Assembly (NCBI GenBank): GCA_964505325.1
Contig: CAZDHT010000175.1
Span: forward strand, 1 to 11,606
DNA from: CAZDHT01 sp964505325
Lineage (GTDB): Bacteria; Planctomycetota; PUPC01
Length of the DNA stretch: 11,606 nt
Direction: 5' to 3'
Under the pieces are notes generated by a model. That model saw only the letters and a list, made by a program, of their open reading frames with translations. It made no database searches and was not told the origin of the DNA. Position numbers and translations under genes: made by a program. The first letter of the stretch is position 1; each line of letters starts with the position of its first letter. This document shows positions 1 to 5,640 of the stretch, piece after piece.

Positions 1-76
1 TCCTATCACTGCGGCAAAAAAGTAACTCTATCAGAATCGACGGCGTGCGGCAACGGCTTCCCAAGAGGATGTCAAC

Positions 77-121
77 GCAAAATAGAAATGTCCTATCCGA
101 AGCAAAATAGAAATGTCCTAT
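77..121. repeat. Two 20-bp direct repeats at the IS end
   Basis: The identical 20-mer GCAAAATAGAAATGTCCTAT occurs at 77-96 and again at 102-121, a 25-bp period with a 5-bp spacer. It lies just beyond the stop codon of the transposase remnant at 196. It is AT-rich compared with the surrounding DNA. Tandem subterminal copies like this are typical transposase-binding sites at the ends of ISNCY/IS481-like elements, so I read it as the 3'-end region of the insertion sequence. The window also opens with TCCTAT (1-6), which could be the tail of a further copy outside the window. A second, unrelated local repeat (GCGAGCGAGCGG at 134-145 and 165-176) lies between these repeats and the transposase stop. 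The exact element tip and any target duplication cannot be set from this window. Confidence 0.65.
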
Positions 122-195
122 GCAGAGCCGACCGCGAGCGAGCGGAGCCGGAGGTGGAGCTCAAGCGAGCGAGCGGTCTGGTGTCGGCACCTGGA

Positions 196-660
196 TCAAT
201 GAGCGGCATCGGCTCGGTTCCTTGCCAGGCGGTGGTACGCCAGTTCGACATCCCCTCGGTAGACGTGCACGCTGCCGTCGAGCCAGGTTCGCAGCTCGAC
301 GCGCTGTCGTGCCCGCACGCCGTCGTGGAGTTGCCACCGCTGCCCGTTCACCGACAGGGTGAGGTCGTTGGCCGCCACGCGCGTGTCGCGCAAGCAGAAC
401 ACGGCGTGCTCGTCGAAGTGGCCGGCCGGGACCCACGCGGCCTCGGAGTTGGCTGGCTCCACGCCGAACCGCTCGTTATAGGCCGGGATGAAGGTCTCGT
501 GCAGGTACCGGTTGGCCTCGACCCGGGTGCGCACGCCTTCCAGCCGCAACTCTTTGAGCAGGCGGTCCTGGAGTGTGCGATACGAGCGTTCCACGCGGCC
601 TTTGGCCTGCGGGCTGCCCGCCGCGATCATCTCGATCCCCAGGCAGTTCAGCACCAGGGA
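196..660 (-). pseudogene. ISNCY-like DDE transposase, 3' half only
   Basis: This frame encodes the C-terminal part of an integrase-core (DDE) transposase. The diagnostic stretch is GSPQAKGRVERSYRTLQDRL, in which the Glu of VERS (codon 589-591) is the third catalytic acid. It is followed by KELRLEGV, a FIPAYNERF motif and a C-terminal beta-rich segment (around DLTLSVNGQRWQL and RVELRTWLDGSV). This order matches ISNCY-family transposases. The helix-turn-helix N-terminus and both catalytic Asp residues are missing: homology-like sequence begins only near 660. The open frame continues to 729, but that extra N-terminus is read through antisense recombinase DNA and is probably not native. The stop is TGA at 196-198. 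The element therefore cannot transpose by itself. Family assignment comes from motif recognition; the IS name is unknown. Confidence 0.8.
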
Positions 661-700
661 GAAGGAAGCCGGGCGCTGACGCCCCTTGCACCGGAACGCT

Positions 701-796
701 TGGTTAGGCCGCAAGGATGTGGCGACCACGATGATCTACACGCACGTCCTCAATCGCGGCTGAAAAAGCGTGCGGAGCCCTGTCGACGCACTATAA
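701..796 (+). pseudogene. Integron-integrase-like tyrosine recombinase, degenerate 3' end
   Basis: In one plus-strand frame the bases read W-L-G-R-K-D-V-A-T-T-M-I-Y-T-H-V-L-N-R-G, a TGA stop at 761-763, then K-S-V-R-S-P-V-D-A-L and TAA at 794-796. This is the C-terminus of tyrosine recombinases of the integron-integrase type, which typically read ELLGHxDVxTTMIYTHVL...GGxGVRSPxDxL. The nucleophilic Tyr codon (737-739) is intact. The conserved His of LGH has become Arg (710-712), and the in-frame TGA sits where a Gly codon (GGA) would be expected. Upstream of about 700 the similarity stops abruptly and the DNA runs into the truncated transposase, so the rest of the gene is missing. No product is expected. 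An ordinary XerC/D-like integrase is possible, but the MIYTHVL plus VRSPxDxL tail favours the integron type. Confidence 0.75.
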
Positions 797-797
797 T
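792..797 (+). promoter_or_regulatory. Consensus -10 hexamer upstream of the phosphoesterase
   Basis: A perfect TATAAT lies at 792-797, overlapping the last codons of the recombinase remnant and about 100 bp before the metallophosphoesterase start. In DNA this GC-rich such a hexamer is uncommon. No good -35 box is found 16-18 bp upstream (the nearest hexamers are GC-rich), so this is only a candidate promoter for the downstream gene. No other promoter-like pair is evident between 798 and 898. Confidence 0.3.
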
Positions 798-898
798 GCC
801 GGTGGAGCGACATGCGTCTTAGGCCGACCCAACAGCAATCCAAAGGTGTTGTGTAGAAACCACATAGGACGTAGCTGGCGGAAGGAAGGATAAGCTCA

Positions 899-1432
899 AT
901 GTGGTTCTTCACCGCCGACGAGCACTACGGCCACGCGAATATCATCAAGCACTGCAAACGGCCCTTTGAAGACGTTGAGACCATGGGCGAGGAACTGATA
1001 CGGAGACATAATTCCGTGGTTCGCAACGACGATGTGGTGGTTCATGCAGGCGACTTCACGATGTGTCGGAAGTCCCGAGCGCGGGAGTATCTCAGGCAAC
1101 CTAACGGACGACACATCTTCCTGCGCGGGAGCCACGACCGGTGGCTTGATAACGCGCATGAAATCTGGGAGAGAGAGATTGACGGACAGTACATCGTCGT
1201 CTGCCATTACGCCATGAGGGTCTGGCCCCGGTCTCACTACAACAGCTGGCAACTGTACGGGCACTCGCACGGCATGCTGGAGCCCGTCGGGAAGCAGTGG
1301 GATATTGGACTAGACAATAACGGCTTCTACCCGGTCTCCTTGGAACAGATTTGTCACATCATGCGATCACGCCCGGACAACCCAAATCTAGTCAGCAACC
1401 GCCAACAACGGCCCGCACAGCGACATGGGTAA
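899..1432 (+). CDS. Small calcineurin-like metallophosphoesterase
   Basis: This 177-residue cytosolic protein carries the ordered metal-binding motifs of calcineurin-like phosphoesterases: D-x-H (Asp7, His9, in TADEHYGHANII), G-D (Gly51-Asp52 in HAGDF), a G-N-H-D equivalent written G-S-H-D (77-80), a His in VVCHY (His103) and G-H-x-H (His122, His124). The length and the opening match the short family of predicted phosphoesterases often found on phages and mobile DNA; the substrate cannot be told from sequence. The metal-bridging Asn of GNHD is replaced by Ser78, which may lower or alter activity. The start is supported by GGAAGGAAGGA at 880-890, 8 nt before ATG. The last 18 or so residues are polar and low-complexity. 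It stands alone between a recombinase remnant and a repeat-rich gap, and no neighbour shares its strand within 3 kb, which fits a captured gene. Confidence 0.85.
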   Translation: MWFFTADEHYGHANIIKHCKRPFEDVETMGEELIRRHNSVVRNDDVVVHAGDFTMCRKSRAREYLRQPNGRHIFLRGSHDRWLDNAHEIWEREIDGQYIVVCHYAMRVWPRSHYNSWQLYGHSHGMLEPVGKQWDIGLDNNGFYPVSLEQICHIMRSRPDNPNLVSNRQQRPAQRHG

Positions 1433-1445
1433 GGCGCCCGGACGC

Positions 1446-1483
1446 GCCTCACCCACGCGCGCGTGAGGCCGAGCGTTCGGCCT
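1446..1483. repeat. Overlapping, mutually exclusive palindromes
   Basis: Two perfect 7-bp inverted repeats overlap after the phosphoesterase stop. The first pairs GCCTCAC (1446-1452) with GTGAGGC (1463-1469) around a 10-nt loop. The second pairs AGGCCGA (1466-1472) with TCGGCCT (1477-1483) around the tetraloop GCGT. They share 1466-1469, so only one can form at a time. No T-tract follows, so this is not a standard intrinsic terminator. It may end the phosphoesterase transcript or be part of a recombination-site remnant; I cannot decide between them. Confidence 0.5.
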
Positions 1484-1525
1484 GCCCGCAACACCGTCAG
1501 AAGCCTTTGGGTTCTAGATGCGTAA

Positions 1526-1585
1526 GCAGGCACGTTCATTCGCGTTCATTCGTCCGCGAAAGGTGACAGGCAGGCACGTTCATTC
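1526..1585. repeat. 16-bp direct repeats downstream of the Kelch gene
   Basis: GCAGGCACGTTCATTC occurs at 1526-1541 and 1570-1585. A partial third unit (CGTTCATTCGTCCG, from 1543) sits between them and resembles the sequence after the second unit (CGTTCATTCTGTCCG, from 1578). The block lies in the 165-bp gap between the convergent phosphoesterase and Kelch genes. On the minus strand the unit contains GTGCCTG, a core I associate with dispersed REP-like or IS-end repeats, though that link is from memory and weak. The block may mark the right border of the accessory segment. Confidence 0.5.
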
Positions 1586-1592
1586 TGTCCGA

Positions 1593-1616
1593 GCCGCTCA
1601 GGGACGCTGAGGCGGC
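1593..1616 (-). terminator. Hairpin spanning the Kelch stop codon
   Basis: GCCGCTCAG (1593-1601) pairs with CTGAGGCGGC (1607-1616) with a single bulged base and a 5-nt loop, giving a strong GC-rich stem over the last codons and TGA of the Kelch gene. No U-tract follows on the minus strand (the transcript continues with TCGGACAGAATG). It may stabilise the 3' end or work as a weak terminator. Evidence is structural only. Confidence 0.3.
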
Positions 1617-4150
1617 TTGTGCAGCACCTTCACCGTTGCAGGATCGAGCCGCAGCGCCCAGACGATCCAACGGTTGACGTTCACCACGTAGACCAGCTTC
1701 CGCTTGGCGTCGTAGAGCCAGCCTTCGCTGGAGATGCGTCCGACGCTCGGGCCGCCGAATTCGTAGCCCGGGATGCCGAGCAGCATCCATCGGTTCCCGG
1801 CGCAGTCATAGGCTCGGACGTAGTACCGCTTGGTGTCCTTGGGCGGGGGCCAGGGGAAGGGGGTGCCGAAGAGCACCCAGTCCGCATGCTCGACATAGGC
1901 CATCTCGCGGACGAAGGACATCCGACCCAGCTCGGGGTTGGCCGGGGTCAGTGTCTCGAACCGGCGGTCGTCGAAGTGGAAGGCCATCAGGCTGCCATCG
2001 CCCGGCTTATTCCAGCCGCCGGGATAGCCGAACAGCATGCGGTCGCGCTTGCCGTCGTAGACGAAGCCGGCGAACCTGGGGAGTTTCTGTCCGGGCTTCG
2101 TCAGCTCGCGCCAGCCCTTCTCCAGGTCGAACAGCCAGAGCCTGGCGGGGTCGCCCCGCTTCACCGGCGCCATCACGACGGCCCCGTGCCGGCTGTGCTC
2201 CAGCGGGCCGCGCGAGAACAAATCAAAGGGCGGCTTGAAGGGCCGGTGCCGGAGCCAGTCCATCCGCGACGGATCATAGACGTAGCCGCCGCTGGTGACC
2301 ATCATCTTGCTCTTGGGCTCATAGCCGTAGGTGTTGTAGGAGTGCCCCCCGACCCAGGCGCGGTTCATCATCGTCGAGCCCGCCGTCCCGCAGTGGGTGT
2401 AGGATTCCTGCGCGTCGTACCCCTCGACCATGCGGCCCGAGGCCGGCGAATAATGGATGGGCGGATTCTCCGAGCGGACGCAGTGTCCGCCACCCCATAC
2501 AATGATCTGGTCGCGGTCCGGGTCCCAGAGCGCCGTGCCCCAGACGCGTGAGCGGCAGCCCTGGCAGCAGTTCCGGGGCGGCTTCGGAAGCTTGACAAAC
2601 TTGTTGGCCGGCAGATTGTCGAGATTGATGTTTGGCGGCGGAGCGGGGACCTCGCAATAGGCGGCGCGGAACATGCCCTCGCGGTAGAGCCGCTGATCGG
2701 GGGCGGCCCCCATTTTCCCGGTTCCGGCGACGTCGCATTTCGCGGGGTCGACGTTCAGCCGCCAGGTGGCCTTCTCCAGCGCGAGAAAGAGGCGGTCTTT
2801 GCCGTCCGACGCCATCGGGGGCGGGCCGTACCGGTCGGAATAGAACCCATAGAATGCCCCGTGATAGGCCGGCTTCGACGCATCGTCTTTTTTCGGCGTC
2901 CAGCTCGTCACCAGGTCCCAGCGCTCCGTCCCGACGTCCAGCAGCCAGAGCTGGATGGGCCGGAGTGGCGACCAGCGCGGCCCATAGCTGTAGCCGGTGC
3001 TGTTGTTGTGGGTATATCCGCTGTACATCGCGATCCGGCCGGACTCGGGCAGGTAGACTAGCATATGACCCGCGCGGGGGCTCGGCGCGACCTTGGGGCG
3101 GATGCGCCGCCAGACATCCTTCTCCAAATCCAGTATCCACGTGTCGTTCATCAGGTAGTCTTCGTGGTCGCCGCCGAACAGGACCATGCACTTGTTCTTC
3201 GCGTCGTAGACCAGCGGCGAATTGCGGCGGCATGGCGGAACGGGATACTGGGCCTCGGCGTGCGCCTCCATTCTCTGCTGCAATGCGCGGGCGGCCTTGA
3301 GCGCCTCCAATGTCTTCTTCGCAGAGACCAGTTCATCGTAGCCCTTGAGATCATTTTTGAATGTGGCCATGCCGGACATTCCGGCGAGGGCGGCGCTGCG
3401 CTCGCCAAGCGCCTTGAGCTCGGCGTCGGTGCCGACCCCCTTGGGGTCGCGGTACCACGCCAGGCGGGTCCGGCCGATCAGGTCGATCAGCGCCTCCTTG
3501 GCGGCGACCAGTTCCGTGTGTTCTTTGACGACCTCGGGAGCTGGCGGCGGCAGAGGGCTCCACTTGCCCGTCCCGATGTCGTAGAGCACCGTCCGGCTCC
3601 AGCCGATGTGGCCCGGCCGCTTGTCCGCCCCGACGACCACAAGCCGCCGCTTCTCCGGGTCCAGGGCCATGGTGTTCCAGTGCATGTCCCGCAGGACGGG
3701 GTCCTGGGGGTCGGACTTCCACGTCTTCGCGGCCAGGTCGAAAGCATGCAGCCGCCCCTCCCGCGTGTAAAACGTGTAGTTCAGGATCTGCGAGAGGCAG
3801 TAGACCTTCTTGTCCTTCGCGTCGTACGCGGTCTGGTAGTAAGGATGGACCCCTTTCTTGGGCCGGGCCTCGGAGAACACCTCCCACTTCGTCGTGGCCG
3901 TATCGAGCGCTTGAACGTAGTGCACGTCCTTCCCGGCGCGATCTTTCTTCGGCACCTTCGACAGGTCCAGGACCCCGCCGAACAGCAGCATCCTCCCCGC
4001 GTCCGGGGCGAAGACCAGCACCGAGCCGGTACGCCATGCCGGCGGACCGTCGCCGATCTTCTGCCACGTGTTGACCGGCGCATCGGCCGCCATCGCGCTC
4101 GCGCACAGCCACACAGCGGACGCGGCCAGAAGCGATCTTGTAGGTCTCAT
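1598..4150 (-). CDS. Large exported Kelch/galactose-oxidase-like beta-propeller protein
   Basis: This 850-residue protein has a signal peptide (basic MRPTR, hydrophobic LLAASAVWLCA, likely cleavage after AMA near residue 21). The rest is built from Kelch-type blades, seen as a hydrophobic strand plus GG: MLLFGG (54-59), MVLFGG (322-327), VWGGGH (551-556) and VTSGG (618-622), each followed later by a D-x-x-x-x-x-W signature such as LDLEKDVW. Residues 205-300 form a charged, helix-rich insert rather than a propeller strand set. A Cys cluster (Cys528, Cys529, Cys532) precedes the GGGH blade, with Cys557 after it. No catalytic domain is recognisable; a role in carbohydrate or surface binding is an inference. 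GAGGAG at 4156-4161 lies 5 nt before ATG. The gene is transcribed divergently from the aldo/keto reductase and convergently to the phosphoesterase. Confidence 0.8.
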   Translation of the reverse strand: MRPTRSLLAASAVWLCASAMAADAPVNTWQKIGDGPPAWRTGSVLVFAPDAGRMLLFGGVLDLSKVPKKDRAGKDVHYVQALDTATTKWEVFSEARPKKGVHPYYQTAYDAKDKKVYCLSQILNYTFYTREGRLHAFDLAAKTWKSDPQDPVLRDMHWNTMALDPEKRRLVVVGADKRPGHIGWSRTVLYDIGTGKWSPLPPPAPEVVKEHTELVAAKEALIDLIGRTRLAWYRDPKGVGTDAELKALGERSAALAGMSGMATFKNDLKGYDELVSAKKTLEALKAARALQQRMEAHAEAQYPVPPCRRNSPLVYDAKNKCMVLFGGDHEDYLMNDTWILDLEKDVWRRIRPKVAPSPRAGHMLVYLPESGRIAMYSGYTHNNSTGYSYGPRWSPLRPIQLWLLDVGTERWDLVTSWTPKKDDASKPAYHGAFYGFYSDRYGPPPMASDGKDRLFLALEKATWRLNVDPAKCDVAGTGKMGAAPDQRLYREGMFRAAYCEVPAPPPNINLDNLPANKFVKLPKPPRNCCQGCRSRVWGTALWDPDRDQIIVWGGGHCVRSENPPIHYSPASGRMVEGYDAQESYTHCGTAGSTMMNRAWVGGHSYNTYGYEPKSKMMVTSGGYVYDPSRMDWLRHRPFKPPFDLFSRGPLEHSRHGAVVMAPVKRGDPARLWLFDLEKGWRELTKPGQKLPRFAGFVYDGKRDRMLFGYPGGWNKPGDGSLMAFHFDDRRFETLTPANPELGRMSFVREMAYVEHADWVLFGTPFPWPPPKDTKRYYVRAYDCAGNRWMLLGIPGYEFGGPSVGRISSEGWLYDAKRKLVYVVNVNRWIVWALRLDPATVKVLHKPPQRP

Positions 4151-4220
4151 GCTTGCTCCTCAGATGCGGACGCGCGGAGCGGAACGCCCGGCCGGCCCGG
4201 AGTCCGCCTCGCCTGCCTCG

Positions 4221-4249
4221 ATTCTACCCTCTTGCGGCCAGCGGCTCAA
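4221..4249 (-). promoter_or_regulatory. Candidate sigma-70 promoter of the Kelch gene
   Basis: On the minus strand TTGAGC (4249-4244) and TAGAAT (4226-4221) are separated by exactly 17 nt. They match the TTGACA and TATAAT consensus at 4 of 6 and 5 of 6 positions. A start near 4214 would give a leader of about 64 nt to the Kelch ATG at 4150. Confidence 0.45.
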
Positions 4250-4369
4250 CCGCCTAGCCGGCGTCCTTCGGAGACACTCCGTTGCGTGGCGCGGCCGGGG
4301 TTTGTCCGTGGCGCCGAAACGGCACACACAGGCGGACCTGAAGAGGTCTTGACGTGAGCCGGAAACCGT

Positions 4370-4398
4370 TTGACAACGCAGCCGACGCGGCGCATGAT
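4370..4398 (+). promoter_or_regulatory. Candidate sigma-70 promoter of the aldo/keto reductase
   Basis: A perfect TTGACA (4370-4375) is followed after 17 nt by CATGAT (4393-4398), which matches TATAAT at 4 of 6 positions. A second TTGAC-containing hexamer (TTGACG, 4349-4354) lies just upstream. Transcription would start near 4405 and leave a leader of about 165 nt before the reductase ATG. Confidence 0.4.
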
Positions 4399-4570
4399 GA
4401 AACTCGCGGATTGGAGTGCCGGAAGTGTGGGTGCCGGCACCTGCGCGTGCTTTACACGCGTCGTGCCCGAGGCGACAGGCAGATCCGCCGAAGGAAGGCT
4501 GTCGACCGATAGAGGCGGCGCGGGAGCCCCCCTTGCTTCACTCGTCGCGTTCGGCTGAACGAGAGGGACC

Positions 4571-5413
4571 ATGCAACACCGAGCTTTGGGCCGCACGGGC
4601 GAGCGACTGTCGGTTATCGGATTCGGTGGGATTGTCGTGCGTGACGTGTCGCCCGCCGAGGCGGCCGATTACGTGGCTCGCGCGGTGGACCGCGGCGTCA
4701 GCTATTTCGACGTGGCTCCCACCTACGGCAACGCCGAGGAACGTCTCGGGCCGGCGCTCCAGCCGTATCGGGACCAGGTGTTCCTGGCGTGCAAGACCGG
4801 GCAGCGACGGGCCGAGGACGCCGAGGTGGAGCTGCATCGCTCGCTCGAGCAGCTTCGGACGGATCACTTCGATCTCTACCAACTCCACGCGGTGTCGTCG
4901 GTCGAGCAGGCGGACGAGATCCTCGCGCCGGGCGGCGCGTTGGAGGCATTCGTCGCCGCCCGGGGCCGGGGCCTCATTCGGCACGTCGGCTTCTCCGCCC
5001 ACTCGGAAGAGGCGGCCGTCCGGCTGCTTGATGCGTTTCCGTTCGACAGCGTGCTGGTGCCGATCAACCTGTTCTGTTGGCAGGACGGCGGGTTCGGGCC
5101 GCGCGTCTGCGACAAGGCCGCCGAGACGGGGGCGGCGGTCCTCGCGCTGAAGGCGCTGGCCAAGCGTCCGTGGCGGGAAGGCGAATCGAAGAAGTGGGCG
5201 AAGTGCTGGTATTGCCCGATCGACACGCTGCCCGAGGCGAGGGCGGCGCTGTCGTTCACGCTGTCTCGGCCGGTGACTGCGGCGGTCTCTCCGAGTCACG
5301 CGGAACTGCTCTGGCTGGCCTGCGACGCGCTGGATTCGCTGGATGCCGAGCCCGTCGAATCCCCAGAGGAGGCGAGTTTCGACGGAGCCCCGATCTTCAC
5401 CACAGCGAGCTGA
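4571..5413 (+). CDS. Aldo/keto reductase family oxidoreductase
   Basis: This 280-residue cytosolic protein is an NAD(P)H-dependent aldo/keto reductase with a TIM-barrel fold. The opening ALGRTGERLSVIGFGG is the family's usual first strand. The full catalytic tetrad is visible: Asp47 and Tyr52 in YFDVAPTYG, Lys75 in CKTG, and His106 in LYQLH. The later segment HVGFSAHSEEAAVRLL is the usual strand 6/7 region. It is somewhat shorter than the common ~310-330-residue relatives and ends soon after the barrel. There is no CxxCxxC ferredoxin-like tail as in some bacterial homologues, only an isolated CWYC. The start is backed by GAGAGGGA at 4561-4568, 2 nt before the ATG, closer than usual; no other start fits the conserved N-terminus. 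The substrate is not predictable. It is a single gene with its own likely promoter, divergent from the Kelch gene. Confidence 0.92.
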   Translation: MQHRALGRTGERLSVIGFGGIVVRDVSPAEAADYVARAVDRGVSYFDVAPTYGNAEERLGPALQPYRDQVFLACKTGQRRAEDAEVELHRSLEQLRTDHFDLYQLHAVSSVEQADEILAPGGALEAFVAARGRGLIRHVGFSAHSEEAAVRLLDAFPFDSVLVPINLFCWQDGGFGPRVCDKAAETGAAVLALKALAKRPWREGESKKWAKCWYCPIDTLPEARAALSFTLSRPVTAAVSPSHAELLWLACDALDSLDAEPVESPEEASFDGAPIFTTAS

Positions 5414-5464
5414 TTCGGCAGGACGCCTGACAAGAAACGGCGCCACACCTGCCCCTTGCGAGAG

Positions 5465-5640
5465 CTGCTCTTCTTTTTTCAGGATGATCCATTTCGCCAG
5501 GTAGTAGGCGGCCGCGAGGGCGATGACCGCCACCACGGGCTCCTTCGAGAACCAGATGACTGCGGTGGCTGCGCCACTGACCCCGAGGCGTGCAGCCCGG
5601 CCGAAACGCGGCCAGATACCTTCGAGTTCCAGATGCCGTG
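5465..5640 (-). other. Possible small membrane-peptide reading frame, start and stop unclear
   Basis: In one minus-strand frame this gap reads an arginine-rich stretch, then a hydrophobic helix (VVAVIALAAAYYLAKWIIL) ending in KKEEQ, a plausible single transmembrane segment with positive-inside residues. Third codon positions are mostly G or C, as in the real genes nearby. No ATG, GTG or TTG precedes it up to the beta-helix stop codon; the first standard start is GTG at 5536, just before the helix. A CTG overlaps the upstream TGA (5644-5642, CTGA). The frame then runs antisense through the reductase without a stop until 4538, so no natural end is visible. It may be a decayed or misassembled last gene of the operon, or chance in GC-rich DNA. 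I do not recognise the protein. The rest of the 5414-5640 gap holds nothing I can identify. Confidence 0.25.

Larger units (their letters stand above)
4151..4570. other. 420-bp divergent intergenic region
   Basis: This gap separates the divergent Kelch and aldo/keto reductase genes. It contains a promoter candidate for each (4221-4249 minus, 4370-4398 plus) and their ribosome-binding sites. Short open frames exist on both strands, but none has a convincing start signal or recognisable protein sequence. I see no RNA gene, riboswitch or repeat in it. The 165-nt leader predicted for the reductase (about 4405-4570) is long enough for leader regulation, but I see no clear hairpin there. Confidence 0.5.

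Noticed and set aside
77..121. Two identical repeats considered as a CRISPR fragment
   Set aside because: The spacer is only 5 bp and there are just two units beside a transposase; they fit IS terminal sites.
661..729. N-terminal extension of the transposase frame
   Set aside because: It is antisense to the recombinase remnant and lacks transposase-like sequence; the open frame there is accidental.
858..872. Inverted copy of the IS end repeat
   Set aside because: Only 7 bases (ATAGGAC) match the reverse complement of the 20-mer, which is too little to call an inverted end.
820..1560. attC or attI integron sites around the phosphoesterase
   Set aside because: ACCCAAC at 827-833 fits RYYYAAC, but no matching GTTRRRY partner was found near the 3' side of the gene, so no site is claimed.
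1619..4357. Long plus-strand open frames opposite the Kelch gene
   Set aside because: They are antisense frames in GC-rich coding DNA with no recognisable domain or ribosome site, whereas the minus strand has a signal peptide and Kelch repeats.
4538..5413. Long minus-strand open frame opposite the aldo/keto reductase
   Set aside because: The reductase has its full catalytic tetrad and a ribosome site; the antisense frame shows arginine-rich, domain-free sequence.
5460..5480. Intrinsic terminator after the reductase
   Set aside because: There is a T-rich tract (5471-5480), but the preceding stem is only 4 bp (AGAG/CTCT) with a 3-nt loop, too weak to call.
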